Source: Diphasiastrum complanatum
Taxonomy: Eukaryota > Streptophyta > Lycopodiopsida > Lycopodiales > Lycopodiaceae
Assembly (NCBI GenBank): GCA_029204225.1
Contig: MU833085.1
Span: 1-61,410, forward strand
Direction of reading: 5' to 3'
Length of the DNA stretch: 61,410 nucleotides
The translations under genes and the position numbers were made by a program. Below the pieces are notes generated by a model. The model did not search any database, was not told the origin of the DNA, and worked only from the letters and a program-made list of their open reading frames with translations. Below, piece by piece: positions 1 to 11,086 of the stretch (its first letter is position 1; every line of letters starts with the position of its first letter).

Positions 1-104
1 AAAAAAGAAAATTTGAGTGCACATTCTGGAAACCCTAATGGGATTTCCCAGATCGCGTTCTAGATCATGTTCCGGAACGGAACATGCAACCTTGAGTGGT
101 AACA

Positions 105-1435
105 AGCCCAAAAGGGAACTTTCGACTATTTGGGTGCACAACATCACACACAAACACATAAGAACTTGCAATCCATGAATTCTATTTTCCTAGGGTATAC
201 CCAGGTGAGAAGGGCCTACGTGTTGTTGTATGATTCTTGAGACAGGAAGAAGATCCCAAGTCAAGACATCATCTTTGACAAGACCATGCACCCAAAGTAC
301 ATGAGCAAGAGAAAGATGGAACAAGTGAGGTCTTATCCTTGATTGAATTCCATGGATAAGGAGCCTAATCTAGAGTCCTGTAAGCCTCGAGAGCAAGTAC
401 AACAACAAGAACCTAAACATGCTCGAGACCCTCAATTTGGCCAACCACAAAAGGGCAAAATTGGAAAAAAGTGGAAGATTAGGAAAATACCATGGGATAC
501 ATGGTCTCCATCCACCCTCGCCTACCATTAGGAAGAAGCTACCCTAGGTGGTAGTATTGGGGAAACAATCAAAGAGGGCGTGAAAGAAGGAGAGAGCAAC
601 GAATGGGGTGCCAAAGGCCCCATGAGAGACAAGAGTAGTTACTTTGCCCTTATGTTCGCAATTCTAGAGGCAGATGAGGAATAGGTATGACAACAAGCCC
701 TGTAAGCCGTATGACCCCATTGTGAAGAATGACAATTGGGAGCCAGCTACATTGCGAGGCAGGCCAATAGATTGCAAGTGGTTTCCTATAACTCCAAGTT
801 TCATGCAAATGGAACCTGGGACAAGTATAAGGTGAGGTTGGTGGCTAAAAGTTATGCCCAACAAGAGGGGCTAGACTATGATGAGAACTTTGCACTTGTT
901 TCTAAGATGACATCTATTAGGACCAACTAGATATACTAATGATGGTGATCTTCAGCTGGAAAGCTATTCAGATTCAAATTGGACAGGTGATTAAGACAGT
1001 CGAAGATTGATGACGAGCTATTGCTTTACCCTAGGTTCAAGGGCCACTTCTTGGTGCAACAAGCAGCAGCTCATTGTTGCTTTATCATCTGCAAAAGTGG
1101 AGTATAAAGAGACTATGAGGACTGCTTGTTAAGCTATTGTCTACTTTATGATATGCAGATTGCTCAAGTAAGCATCTACAATATTACATTGTGAGAACCC
1201 AATTTGCATTCAGCTTGCAATATATCCAATCTACCAAGCACGAACAAAGCATATAAAGGTGGATGAGCACTTTATTCGAGAGAAAGTGCACAGTAGCAAG
1301 ATTGAGCTAGCATACTGCGACAACAATAATCAGATTGCTGGTATCTTTAGTAAACCTCTTAGTAAAGACAAGTTTAAGAAGTTCAAAACATTGTTAGGTG
1401 TTAACTTAAATAAAATTCTTTTCATTAAGAGGGGG
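105..1435 (+). pseudogene. Copia pol remnant: integrase C-terminus, RT fragment, RNase H
   Basis: This is the decayed 3' half of a Ty1/Copia polyprotein. Around 183-300 the frame reads an integrase C-terminal segment (FLGYTQVRRAYVLLYDS, then SQDIIFDK), with a stop in between. At 736-930 comes the start of reverse transcriptase (KVRLVAKSYAQQEGLDYDENF). The sequence then jumps straight to RNase H (SYSDSNWTGD near 955, then ATSWCNKQQLIVALSSA), so the catalytic YVDD region of RT is missing. At 1259-1440 the usual Copia end is readable (HIKVDEHFIREKV, then GIFSKPLSKDKFKKF). Several stops and frameshifts make it non-functional. It ends at a purine-rich tract that abuts an LTR start. The family assignment is secure; the exact left edge is not, because the element enters from outside the window or is truncated. 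Confidence 0.85.
1426..1435 (+). other. Polypurine tract of the first Copia element
   Basis: AAGAGGGGG precedes TGTTGAAGAG directly. The position between the end of RNase H and a TG dinucleotide is where the plus-strand DNA primer of an LTR retrotransposon lies. Confidence 0.7.
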
Positions 1436-1592
1436 TGTTGAAGAGTAATGCCTATTTTACCTCTTTGGCTAAGCAATAATGTTATAGTGAGTTGTACATT
1501 ACTCATGGGGGCCCCTATGTGTAGCTTAAGTTTCTTCTGTTCAATCCTTGTTCATTTTAAGTCATCTTATAGTGAGTCACCTATATTGCACC
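1436..1592 (+). mobile_element. Truncated 3' LTR of the first Copia element
   Basis: It begins TGTTGAAGAGTAATG right after the polypurine tract. Its other end is not visible, because at 1593 a different LTR (Copia-A) begins. This suggests that Copia-A inserted in, or recombined with, this LTR. Confidence 0.6.
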
Positions 1593-1868
1593 TGCTGGGA
1601 ATCGGGATGAAGGTGTGGAACGATTCCTCCCTCGATGCATGTTACTACGCCTATCGATTCAAATCCGAGTGTTGAGTTCGAAGACGGGGCTGATTCGACT
1701 TAGCTCTAACTTCGAAGTCATCAAAACCAATACAGGTGATCACGCAGAAACACGAAGTCAAATGACTGTTTTTTGTGGAAACGTGAGTCAGAGAGTTCAG
1801 ACAAATCTATTAAAAGCAGTTGGACAGAACGATACAGAAAGCATAACATGCACACTGACATTATCCTG
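1593..1868 (-). mobile_element. Left LTR of Copia-A (3' LTR of a minus-strand element)
   Basis: The stretch from TGCTGGGAATCGGGATGAAG to CACTGACATTA closely repeats 6287-6556, in the same orientation. The right copy abuts a primer-binding site that reads on the minus strand, so this left copy is the 3' LTR. Substitutions and short gaps between the copies indicate an old insertion. Homology is lost after about 1868, where the right LTR continues differently. Confidence 0.75.
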
Positions 1869-1959
1869 AACACAATAAGACTATTGTACATACAAACATA
1901 TGTGGCCCAATGTAGAATTTGTCACTGAAAGATGCCAATTATTTCATCACCTTTATCAA

Positions 1960-2045
1960 TAGTAATAGAGATGAATAGAGATCGATTATTTTAATCTTTG
2001 CGATTTTAGATAACCAAGCAATCAAGCATTTTAAAGATTTCATTG
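1960..2045 (+). repeat. Inverted copy of a Copia-A LTR segment
   Basis: GAGATGAATAGAGATCG through ATAACCAAGCAATCAAGCATT is the near-exact reverse complement of about 6683-6763 in the right LTR. The two LTRs are otherwise in direct orientation, so this piece has been flipped or comes from another, oppositely oriented copy. Confidence 0.7.
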
Positions 2046-2570
2046 CTTAGGCCTGGACAACGGTGAGTCTCATCATCATTTCTTCCTTTACTCATCATCA
2101 TCATGCCTTTCCCGCTGTCTGAATCTGCTTCAATCACGTGAATCAGAGTCATACCATCTCATTCCTGAGATTTGTTTCATTGTTTATGGAAATATGAAGT
2201 GTCAACCGTTCCAGCTAAATCAAAGTAGGAAAGATTATATTGACAAGTTCGCTCACATTCACAATATCCGATCATTAAGGTTGAAGCTCTTAAGTTGTAA
2301 CATAGTGCATGCATTGTCATCTAAATTTCATGTTCTAGCTTCTATATTCATTCCTAACGAAGTCAATTGACCTAGCAATAAATAGATTGTCTAATTTACT
2401 CATAATTACCTATAGGGAGGGTTGAGATAGCGATGCCAAACATGTCTAGCTGCCTGAGAGTACCATGAGAGCTGGAAGCCATGATTGTGAAGTTGGCTGC
2501 TGCATCGAGGAGGTGAGTGTCATATGAGAGTATCTGTCTGTCAGAAGTGTCAAAGCTCTCTTGATTTATA
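2046..2570. other. Unassigned spacer within Copia-A
   Basis: No coding similarity is recognised. The stretch holds a short run of TCATCA repeats near 2072-2105 and otherwise looks like ordinary A+T-rich sequence between the left LTR piece and a LINE fragment. Confidence 0.4.
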
Positions 2571-3165
2571 CTATGAGCCGGAAGGAGGCATGGACCAATA
2601 AGGGAGGAATTGCAAACTCAGCAATGTTGAAGGCTTGTCCCAAATCATGTGGGATAGCACAGTGACCTGAAGTTTGGATATACTATTCTTGTCTGAAGAA
2701 GTAAGGTTTGTGCACCAAGCCTTAGCTGCATACAATGATGTAGGAGTGACTATAGTATTGAAAAGACGACATCTACTAGGAGCATTGTGAATATAGCTCC
2801 TGAAGTTGAATCTTTTCATCTGGACAAGGGAAGTATAACCCTTCCCAAGTCAAGGCCAACATTGCATGCCTCATTACGGACGATAGGACCACTAAACAGT
2901 ACTCCCAGATAGGTGTAGGATAAAACCGCCAAGGCTGGCCGTCAAAATATGCTCCTGTTTCTACATAAAGGCTCCGGAAGCGTTGATGACCATAACTTTG
3001 GTCTTCGAAGTATTCACTCTTAATCCCCATCTAGTGCAAAAAGTACACAAACTGTCCAAGTGTTGTTGGAGCCCCTCTCAGTTAGACAAAAGCCACATCA
3101 TTTCAAGTAATGAGATGGAAAGGGAGCATCCCAGTCTCACCCCAATTATAAAGCCCTACTTCTAG
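2571..3165 (-). pseudogene. LINE (non-LTR retrotransposon) reverse-transcriptase fragment
   Basis: Read on the minus strand, the pieces follow the order of the end of a LINE reverse transcriptase. A degenerate YADD-like block (NDVAFV) lies near 3095, then LH.MGIKSEYFEDQSYGHQR (about 3030), which in another frame reads GLRVNTSKTKVMVINASGAF. Further on come MKRFNFRSYIHNAPSRC (2819) and RLFNTIVTPTSLYAAKAW, the conserved block in which the last helix of RT is followed by a TLLYG-type motif. Stops and frame changes show decay. The thumb-like stretch continues to 2571. No 5' endonuclease or poly(A) tail is visible, so it is a short internal fragment lodged in Copia-A sequence. The family-level call (LINE RT) is fairly sure; the clade is unknown. 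Confidence 0.7.
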
Positions 3166-3179
3166 GATCCAACTCTAAG

Positions 3180-3642
3180 CATGCCAAACAAAGCAAACAA
3201 CAAAGGGAACGGGTGGTGGATAAACCGATCCAACCAAACCTAAATCGTACGGATCTAGCCCCCAAGCTATGGATCAATCACAGTCATGGAAAGAGGAATC
3301 ACACTAGCAGCATGTAGCTACCAATCACAAAATCAAGCATACATTAGTGAGAGCCCAGTAGGTATACTTATACCCTCCAAGGCCCATGCACCACTAGTAG
3401 TGCACTGTGACACCTCACTAGACACCTCTGCAGCCTATTTGGGCCACGTCATCCAGTTCCCCAATGACTCATTGAAAGACGCATACCAACTCCACCACCA
3501 TGTGTTTAGACCTACAACCATTAATTATGACCATGTACACATAAGGGCCCCAATTCCCTTATAGTCACAATTAACTTACGGGTTGTTGGTCTACCAATCT
3601 CTAGCATGGACACACTATCTGAGACCAGTCATGAGCATGACA
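3180..3642 (-). mobile_element. Probable 3' LTR region of a minus-strand Gypsy
   Basis: On the minus strand a purine tract (AAGGGGGGAAGAA, 3655-3643) is followed by TGTCATGCTCATGAC, which suits an LTR start. The tract lies just after the Gypsy chromodomain at 3690-4230. The far end is not defined. An open frame of 92 codons at 3286-3564 (plus) resembles nothing I know and is probably chance. Confidence 0.45.
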
Positions 3643-3689
3643 TTCTTCCCCCCTTATTCAAGTTTTGTCCTCGAACTTAAAACTGGGGA

Positions 3690-4230
3690 AGTTCCTCCTT
3701 AAGCTTCTTCTTGTTCCCAGGAATCGTCATCGTCTGTACATCCCTTCCATCGAACCAGATGCTCGGTAACTATATGATTTCTCAATCATTTAGTTCTTGT
3801 ATCCAAGATCTTTTCGGGTTCAAGTCGAGATACACCCGATGATTCATCCAACAAAAATTGATTTCCAGATCCAAGATGCTCTCCTTCACGTAGACTCTTC
3901 TTGAGTCGGCTTACGTGAAATACCGGATGCACTTGTGATCCTTCCGGGAGTTCCAATTGGTAAGCTAAGGATCCGATCTTTTTCAAGATGTGATATGATC
4001 CTATATATCTAGGGGACAATTTATAATGCTTGTCGGTACGCATTACACTAGAATCATTCGGGATTCTCAAATATACCCAATCCCCCACTTGAAAAGTCTC
4101 TCGCTGATCTTTTCATATTTGCATAATGCCGGTCCCTATCCTGGGCACACTAGACATTTTCACGTGCAATCCGTAGCATTTGCTGCATATCATGTAGGAA
4201 ATCCGCTACCTTTTGAAACGTGATTGTCCG
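3690..4230 (-). pseudogene. Gypsy integrase C-terminus with chromodomain
   Basis: The clearest part (4088-3786, minus) has the integrase C-terminal GPY/F-like module (KLSPRYIGSYHILKKIGSLA) and the conserved tail PEGSQVHPVFHVSRLKKSL. Upstream, in another frame near 4220-4100, is the helix QQMLRIAREN. Downstream, after a frame change, EHLVRWKG followed by DDDSWEQEEA is the core of a chromodomain, which marks the element as a chromovirus. Chromodomains in this family are thought to guide integration to heterochromatin. The catalytic core of integrase, RT and gag are absent. A stop follows the domain, then a purine tract and a probable LTR. It lies inside Copia-A, in the same orientation. Confidence 0.8.
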
Positions 4231-4319
4231 AGTGACCTAGGCTCAAATCCGTACATAAGCATAAACAGGCTATAACTGTAGGAAAGCAAGAGTCAAGTCA
4301 CCAAGATCTAGTTATCAAT

Positions 4320-4321
<2 letters not shown>

Positions 4322-4397
<76 letters not shown>
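4322..4397. repeat. (TA)n microsatellite
   Basis: About 76 bp of pure alternating TA. It separates the Gypsy fragment from the Copia-A coding remnant. Confidence 0.98.
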
Positions 4398-4401
<4 letters not shown>

Positions 4402-4430
4402 GAAATTAGAATATATCCAATTTCACAAAT
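4396..4430. repeat. 12-bp inverted repeat beside the TA tract
   Basis: ATTTGTGAAATT (4396-4407) and AATTTCACAAAT (4419-4430) are perfect complements with an 11-base loop. The hairpin starts at the end of the TA microsatellite. Confidence 0.85.
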
Positions 4431-4577
4431 TTATATAGAGAAGTCAATGATGTCATAAGGTAAACCTTAGAAACAATATACGAGCAACTCAAAAAGTCAA
4501 AGGATCTAAGTCAAAACAACAATAAAAAATTCAATAAACAAAAAATCTATAAAATGATCTTCAAATCGTCGTAGCCA

Positions 4578-6114
4578 TCACAGAACTAAGAGTAGTTTCG
4601 AGCACGCGATTACTACCACAATTGTCTTGTGCGCTCCTAACAAGTCTTTAGCTACATGCTGATGACTTGATCTAAAAGGTTTCCAAACCTGCTTTCCGAC
4701 AATGCGGTCTCGGCAGACAGGCAATTCGACATTTCTATCTGGATAGTCGAGATCAAGCACAATAGACTGTTTAGACATATTCGATACAGATGCATAATTC
4801 AAATGAGAAAGTCTATAATGCAAAAATAATCCTTTATTGATGTGAACAACAATATTCATAGCTTAATTGTAATGACTTAATTTATACAAGTATCCATGCC
4901 TCTTTCCGAGTTCCAGGATCTTGTTTGTCCTATCAATAACTCTACACTGATCAGATTTGAATTCTACTTTGTCCTAGATTTGTGATTCTATTGACAAATA
5001 GCAGATTTGTAGATAAATTTGGCACATGGAAATTCAATAGTAGTTTCAATCGATCATTCAAAAAGTTCATTCTTATAGTGCCTTCACCTTCAATAGCATG
5101 TGTCATTGTCGCCAAGGTGAACGTGCCATTTGGCACTGTAAGGCGTATAGGACTGGAAGCAGCCGATATGGTTGGTCATGTGCTAAGTGGCTCCGGAATC
5201 AAGAAACCAGGAGCTGTCGTCAGATGCTTTCTGATAATTCGACATGAATGCATCATGATCCACTTTTTGACTAGGCGGATGGGATGTTTCTGCAACTGTG
5301 TTTGTCTATTGTCGATTCAATTGCACCTTCTTATTGTTCTTGGCTTTCAGTATGCGACAATCCTGAATCTCATGGTTGGTGTGCTTGCAGTACTTGCAGA
5401 ACATCTTCTTTGTCAGTGGATTCGACTGCTCTCAACTCTGCGTCAGCTACTAATTCGACTTGTGTTGCTTCAGGCCTTTCTTCTTCTGCTTGTTCGAGCT
5501 TCTATTTGTAAGTGCATGAGAGTCAGCATTTGAGGAAATGGAGGATCCGTTCCTTCGATTCTCTTCCTATAGCAACATAGCAATGACTCTTGATAGAGTC
5601 ATATCTGAGTGAGTCGTGATGATCATCACCCAGTTTTCGAATGTGGATGGCAGGCTTGATAGCAGTGTCATTACTGCGTCTTGATCGTCTATGACTGATC
5701 TGACAACAACCATCTTTTGCAAGAGGTTCTTGAACTGGTTGATGTGATTGTTGCAAATCATTGTTGGTCATCCTGAGAAAGAAGAATCTCCTTCTGAGAT
5801 GTAGCTTGGAAGTTACATCCCGCACATTGTACAATGTGCTCATGATATGCCAAATCTCTTTTAATGTTTGAGCTTCAAACACATGGCCAATTTGTGTGTC
5901 TGATATGTTGAGGATGATCAACATAAACTTTGCCATCCTTCAGCTTCCATCTGGAGATTGCAAACGTCGTCTCCTTCGCGTTTGACTTTGACTCTTGTGA
6001 CAACATCATACAACACCTTAGCCATTGCACAGTTTTCATCTTACATTTCCACAAGTGGTAGTTGGATCCATCGAGCTTGTCTACGATGAGATCAGCCTTG
6101 TTATGGGAATCCAT
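4578..6114 (-). pseudogene. Copia-A gag, zinc knuckle, protease and pre-integrase remnant
   Basis: The minus strand reads a Copia polyprotein start. Gag of the UBN2 type runs from 6114 (DGSNYHLWKCKMK) to about 5530, including MTLLSSLPSTFENWVMII. A CCHC zinc knuckle (CKYCKHTNHEIQDC) is at 5398-5357. The protease active site DSGAT is at 5200-5183 and is followed at once by a TAG stop. The protease body continues at 5136-4951 (HAIEGEGTIRMNF, LNFHVPNLSTNLLFV). The gag-pre-integrase zinc region is at 4859-4578 (LSHLNYASVSNMSKQS, then LPVCRDRIVGKQ). Frame changes separate these parts, and the integrase core, RT and RNase H are missing. Initiation near 6114 is set by homology to gag starts 170 bases from the primer-binding site. 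A related element lies on the plus strand at 54.2 kb. Confidence 0.85.
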
Positions 6115-6273
6115 GTGGAAGTTAGTCTAGGTGATAGTAATAACTATCAATGACTTAAGAATAAAAAATCTAGTGCTATTATCAAAATAAGAAGACAATT
6201 ATTCTATCAAAGAATAGAATCAAGTTCTGTGGGAAGCTAATGAGCTACGAAACTAGCTGTAATATCAGGTTAT

Positions 6274-6286
6274 GGCTTTGATACCA
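6274..6286 (-). other. Primer-binding site of Copia-A
   Basis: The minus strand reads TGGTATCAAAGCC directly after the LTR end (CCCAGCA). This is complementary to the 3' end of plant initiator tRNA-Met apart from one or two bases, the usual Copia primer. Confidence 0.8.
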
Positions 6287-6790
6287 TGCTGGGAATCGGG
6301 ATGAAGGTGTGGAACGATTCTTCGCTGCATGTAGTACGCCTATCGATTCGAATCAAAGTGTTGAGTTCGAAGACTCAACTGATTCGACTTAGTTCTGACT
6401 TCGAAGTCATCATAACCGATAGAGGTGATCACGTAGCAAAAATATGAAGTCGAATGACTGTTTGTTGCGGAAACGTGAGTCAAAGAATTCGGAAATTCAA
6501 AGCAATCAGATAGAATGATAGAGAACGCATAGCATGCACACTGACATTAAAGAATCACAAGTCAGGTGATGTGGAGAGCACAAGACAATTACGGTAGTAA
6601 CCGCGAGATTGTTCTATAGCTTATTTTGACTCTTTGTCTGAATCTAATTGATGTAGAAACATCTGCTATGTCTGATGATTAATTTACAATGCTTGATAGC
6701 TTGGTTATTTAAAATCGAAAAGATTAAAATAATCAATCTCTATTCATCTCTATAGACATGTGTGCAGATACATACAAAGCATGAAAGATG
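6287..6790 (-). mobile_element. Right (5') LTR of Copia-A
   Basis: It starts at TGCTGGGAATC next to the primer-binding site and matches the left LTR over about 270 bp. The outer boundary is estimated: the last segment with an LTR relative is the block at 6683-6763, which appears inverted at 1960-2045. No target-site duplication could be identified. Confidence 0.6.
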
Positions 6791-9652
6791 TTGAGCTTAT
6801 GTTGTTCGATGTGGATCTTGGCGACAGTCATGGGTTCACTGTCTAGGTAGGCAGCAGTCATGGCTGTCATTATCTGAACAGGTGGTGATCGTAGTTGTTG
6901 TCATTGTCAAAGCAGTTGCATAGTCTCAAGAACAGCTAGTATAGGTGACTAGCTTTATTTTGAATGGTAACACGTCAACAGTCGAATTCGACGATTTGTC
7001 AATTCGAATCGATTCAAAAAAACCCACAAACTATTATGGAATCGATAAAAGGTTAAAAAAAAAACCTTAAAACTTGATATTTATAACTAAAATTGATTGA
7101 TTTGAGCCATATACAATTATAAATTTTTTACTTGGAATTTAATATTAAAATTTTAAAAATGAAATTTGCATGAAAGTACCATCCTTTGCAAAGTAAAATT
7201 TGAAGGGCAAGTTCTATGTAAGGACTTCACACGACGGGCATGAACATTGTGAAAAACGTCATGACAACCCTGAACGTCAAATTTCAACATTGGACATAGG
7301 TGATACACACAAATAGTCCAAACTGTTTCGCTTCAGGATGTGTTCCAACTTCCTACATTAACATAGTTGGTGCTAGAAAACTTGGTGTACGGCTTTCCCC
7401 GGGGACTAGTACAAGAGACACTACAAATTCTAAAGCATCTTCTTATATGCAGTTTTAACACCTTATATTGCTTATGAGAATTATGAGGCCTTCTGACTCC
7501 ATGTGGCAGGTGTGCTGATACACCTCCACCCTGAGGGAGCACCAGAGTGTGACCAACTGCGCAACCCGTAAAGATTTGGAAACGGACTGGCTTTGATACG
7601 ATGTGGCCGACGGGCTCCAATACCAAGTGGCAGACTCGGAATATACATAAGAACAAGAAAAACTCTGATTGCGTTTTATGTCTCTTTCTTGTTCGTGTTC
7701 TTGTGTGCTTAATCTTTTCATCTCCTGTTAATCTACTGAAAAAGCTCTCTGAAGTTGTAGAGACATACCTTTCACAGAAAAGTACTGGCAACTCTTGAAG
7801 CTAGGCTTATGCTCTGTTTGTTTAACAAACGGCTCATACACTCTTTGACAATCTATTTGAGTTAATGCCACCTATTGCTGAAAGGAAAGGTGTTTCAACG
7901 TTTAATATCATCCACATAGTTTGAAACCAAAGGTCAAACAAGGCGTAGGCATATCTTACGTTCGCAAAGGTTCGCAATTTATTCAAAGCTTTACTAGTGC
8001 AACAAGCTCAAGAATCTTAGCGCATTATCTTGATACCAGCTTGCACGATAAAGAAAAACGTCTCACAGTATGATAATGGATAAAAACCTAGTTAGAATGC
8101 AACGAACGATAATCTTCAACTAGCACCGAAACTCTGAATCACGTTGACGTTGAGGTGAAAAACACGAAAACGAACTCCTAACATCTGCAAACACTCAGGA
8201 AAATCGTTCAGACTTGCAAAATTGACAGCGGAGTAATACTAGCACCTGAGCGCAAATGCGAAAAGGCTTTCCTGCGATTTGTGCACTGCTCGGAAGAGAT
8301 GATCCTTTGCTTTGCTTTGGAGTTTGCTGTATGCAAGGCTGAAGAGAGCTAACGAAAGAGCGAGCGGTTATCAGAGCTTCGTCGCTCCCACTTCTTTGTT
8401 ATGTATTATGTAATAACCAGGATTATGATGAGGATCGGAAGTTGACATGCTGAAATTGCTCCATTTCTTTTTGTGCTTATCGCAGCCTGCCGACTGGCAG
8501 ATGGTGTCTCGCACTTAATGGCACTGGTCACCGTTGGATTTTATCATCCACGCTGAGATTTTGCGATGATACGATGAGACGAGCGATGATACTTCTATAT
8601 GTTTAACCTACGCACGCTCAGATGCTAGCCACGAGTCAGACATGCCACTTGGAAATTATTCAGTGGTTGATAACAAACACTTGGCAAGATCTGAATGCTC
8701 ATTCTAACATTTAAGGGCTTTGGGCTTAAAATAACTGCGTATAGATAATATAGTACGCGAGAAGGAGAGAGATTCCTTAGAATCCTAGGTGATGGCTATC
8801 TTTCCACGTCGGCCTGCTGCCGGACATCGATGGATAGATAGGATTCAGGAGGGAAGGAAAGACGAGTCACGAGAGAGAGAGAGAGAGAGAGAGAAAAGAT
8901 ATATCACGACAAGAAACGACAGCGAACCTCCTTAGGTTCTATTCCGTTTAATGTCGTTCATTCCAACTTCCCATTTCTGAATTTTGCCGCTTCGAAGTTT
9001 GGTCCTTGGATTGGTGAAATGTTAAAACTTAGGAGACTCCCTACCCATTCCTTAGGGGAACCTCCCTAGGAGCCGTCCTTCCCGGGCTTGAAATTTGCTA
9101 TTATGTTTTTCTTTGGTGTAAACATTTTTGACGCTCACCTTCCTCCCGAAAGGTGTGTAAAAAAAGAAAAAAAAAATTACTAGCACTTTTAGGCACTTGG
9201 AAGTTGCATATAAAACAAAAATTTGCCATAAAAAATTTTACCCCACAAATTCTGTTGAGGCTCCTCCATTTCCTTGAGAATGTTAAAACTAATTTTACGT
9301 GGGCAAGAGAACAAATGTCTCTGGCATTTTTTTTTGAGGTTGTCGAAAGTTGGACCTAGGCCCAAAGCCTAAGGAGACACTATTGTGACATTCTATATTC
9401 TAGACTATATTGAGAAAGATTGAGCATGCTAAAATATGACATCATTATCTTTCCCCCATGGGAAGGCTTATCCATCATTTAAGGAAAGTGCGGGCACCAC
9501 TTTTGTGTGAAGAGTGTAGTCTAAATGTCACAAGTATGACACGTGGACAAGGTTGGGTTCTCTTTTCAAAGTTCTGTCTCTTTGCACAATTGAAAGGTCA
9601 TTGTTTTTCATAGGCAATGCAGAACGCATTGTGTCTTATAATCACTTGCTAG
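6791..9652. other. Intergenic stretch without a recognised gene
   Basis: No protein family is recognised on either strand, including a 152-codon open frame at 7333-7791 (minus). At 7589-7601 the minus strand reads TCGTATCAAAGCC, a one-base variant of the Copia primer-binding motif, next to TGTGGCCGACGG (7602). This may be an LTR end with no coding region left. A (GA)n run is at 8871-8893. Near 9134-9160 lies a CACCTTCC/CGAAAGGTG motif that also occurs at 32.3 kb. Confidence 0.4.
8871..8893. repeat. (GA)n microsatellite
   Basis: About 23 bp of GA dinucleotides. Confidence 0.95.
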
Positions 9653-10222
9653 TTGGTTAAGGGTCAAAAGCCACACGAAGTGATGCCGGCATCCTTGACT
9701 GAAACCTGTCGCCTCATCGAAAGGTTTGATGGTTCAGGTTTTCATTTATGGAAGCTAAAAATGCGAATGCTATTGTTAGATAAATATTTATTCAAAATAG
9801 TGGAAGGGGCTGAACATAAGCCTACCACAGGGTTAGAAGAAATACTTAGCAAGTGAGAAATGAGAAATGGGCGGGGATTAGCCTCCATTATTCTCAATTT
9901 AAAGGATAATGTAATTATCCATGTAAGCCATGCTAAGACTTCTAGAGAGGCTTGGGACATCTTAATCGAGACTTTTGAGTCTCAAGATGTCAAGACATGA
10001 CTCTTCTTAAGAAAGAAGTTCTTTCAAATGAGGATGTATGATTCAAAAAGCATGGCCGATCATATTAATAATTTTAAGTCCTTGATGGGACAGTTAGCCG
10101 TTGTGGGATCTGCAATACAAGATGCAGATGCAGTGATGACGCTCTTAGGTATTGGATCTCAATACTCAAGCCCAAATCCATTCAGTAATGAGCATTCTGA
10201 AAGCTGTATATACATATATTAG
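9653..10222 (+). pseudogene. Copia gag (UBN2) fragment
   Basis: The frame reads a Copia gag N-terminus: RFDGSGFHLWKLKMRMLL near 9720-9780, then, after a stop at about 9854, SIILNLKDNVIIHVSHAKTS and AWDILIETFES. After a second stop near 9998 it reads RKKFFQMRMYDSKSMADHI and AVVGSAIQDADAVMTLLG. The spacing of these blocks fits gag helices, and the same SAIQDADAVMTLL block is seen in Copia-A gag. Coding similarity ends near 10160, before the zinc knuckle, and a short A-rich run follows at about 10228. No primer-binding site or LTR is visible upstream, so the fragment is isolated. It is non-functional because of the two stops. Confidence 0.85.
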
Positions 10223-10224
10223 AA

Positions 10225-11086
10225 AACCAGAAAAAAAAAAGGGAAGGCTCAAATTTTTGAACAGAAGATTGAGTCGTTATTTTTCGATACCGAATCAACT
10301 CGAAAAATTCTATAAAATTCGAGTCAGATCTATAAAATTCGATACATGTATATTTGTTGGATTTATCTCCTCTACTCTCCTCCTATGTTAATCTGTCTCC
10401 ATTCATGCTGCTGCATTTTTACTTGTGTTGTCCCACAATCTGCATATTTGAATTGTTTGTCGCAACAGTCTGCATATTTACATGTAAAATTAGACAGGCA
10501 AAAAATGCGAGAATTGCGACAGTTGCACAGTCTGCATAAATACAAGTAAATTTAAACAAGCGAAAAATGCGACAAAGTCCCACCTTCGCATTCTGCGAAG
10601 ACCAAAAGCCGAAAGTGCCCTTATAGAAAGGCGAAGGTACCTTACAAATGACTTTTTAAGGCATTGGACAAAGTGTTGCAATTTTTGCATTTTCACCAAC
10701 GTCAATTCTAGTCAAACCCCCTCATGCTCGTTCTATGCACTGTGCAATCAGATTTGACAATGACAGCAGCCACCCACGATCTCCTACAGACGGCACAACC
10801 ACTTTTGGACCTTCTTCATCTGCACACCTGTAAAATTTGTGTATATAGTGAAACCCATTTCAGTATTCAAACGACAAAGCATGATTTGTAACATGTTTAC
10901 GCATTGATTCTTTCTTTCAAAAAAATTGTCAGTAATAGGTTTATAGCCTTTACAGATTGATTAGCCTGGTGAAGCATGTGGTTACGTCCCCTATTGTTTT
11001 GTGCTCATCTGCATTATTGACCTGTATATTTCATTATGCTTAATCTGATTACAGCTCTGTTTAGTTCTACGTTCAGATTCGTGTCA
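10225..11086. other. Spacer with locally repeated TGCATATTTACA-like words
   Basis: I see no coding similarity. Around 10430-10560 the words TGCATATTT, ACATGTAAAATTAGACAGGC and TACAAGTAAATTTAAACAAG recur imperfectly, giving a degenerate short repeat. The rest looks like ordinary A+T-rich sequence. Confidence 0.4.

Noticed and set aside
7333-7791. 152-codon open frame on the minus strand as a gene
   Set aside because: It shows no known motif, lies antisense to another frame, and sits beside a primer-binding-like word, so LTR sequence is more likely.
8400-8700. Possible CRISPR-like or satellite array
   Set aside because: No regularly spaced direct repeat is present, and plant nuclear context makes a CRISPR array implausible.
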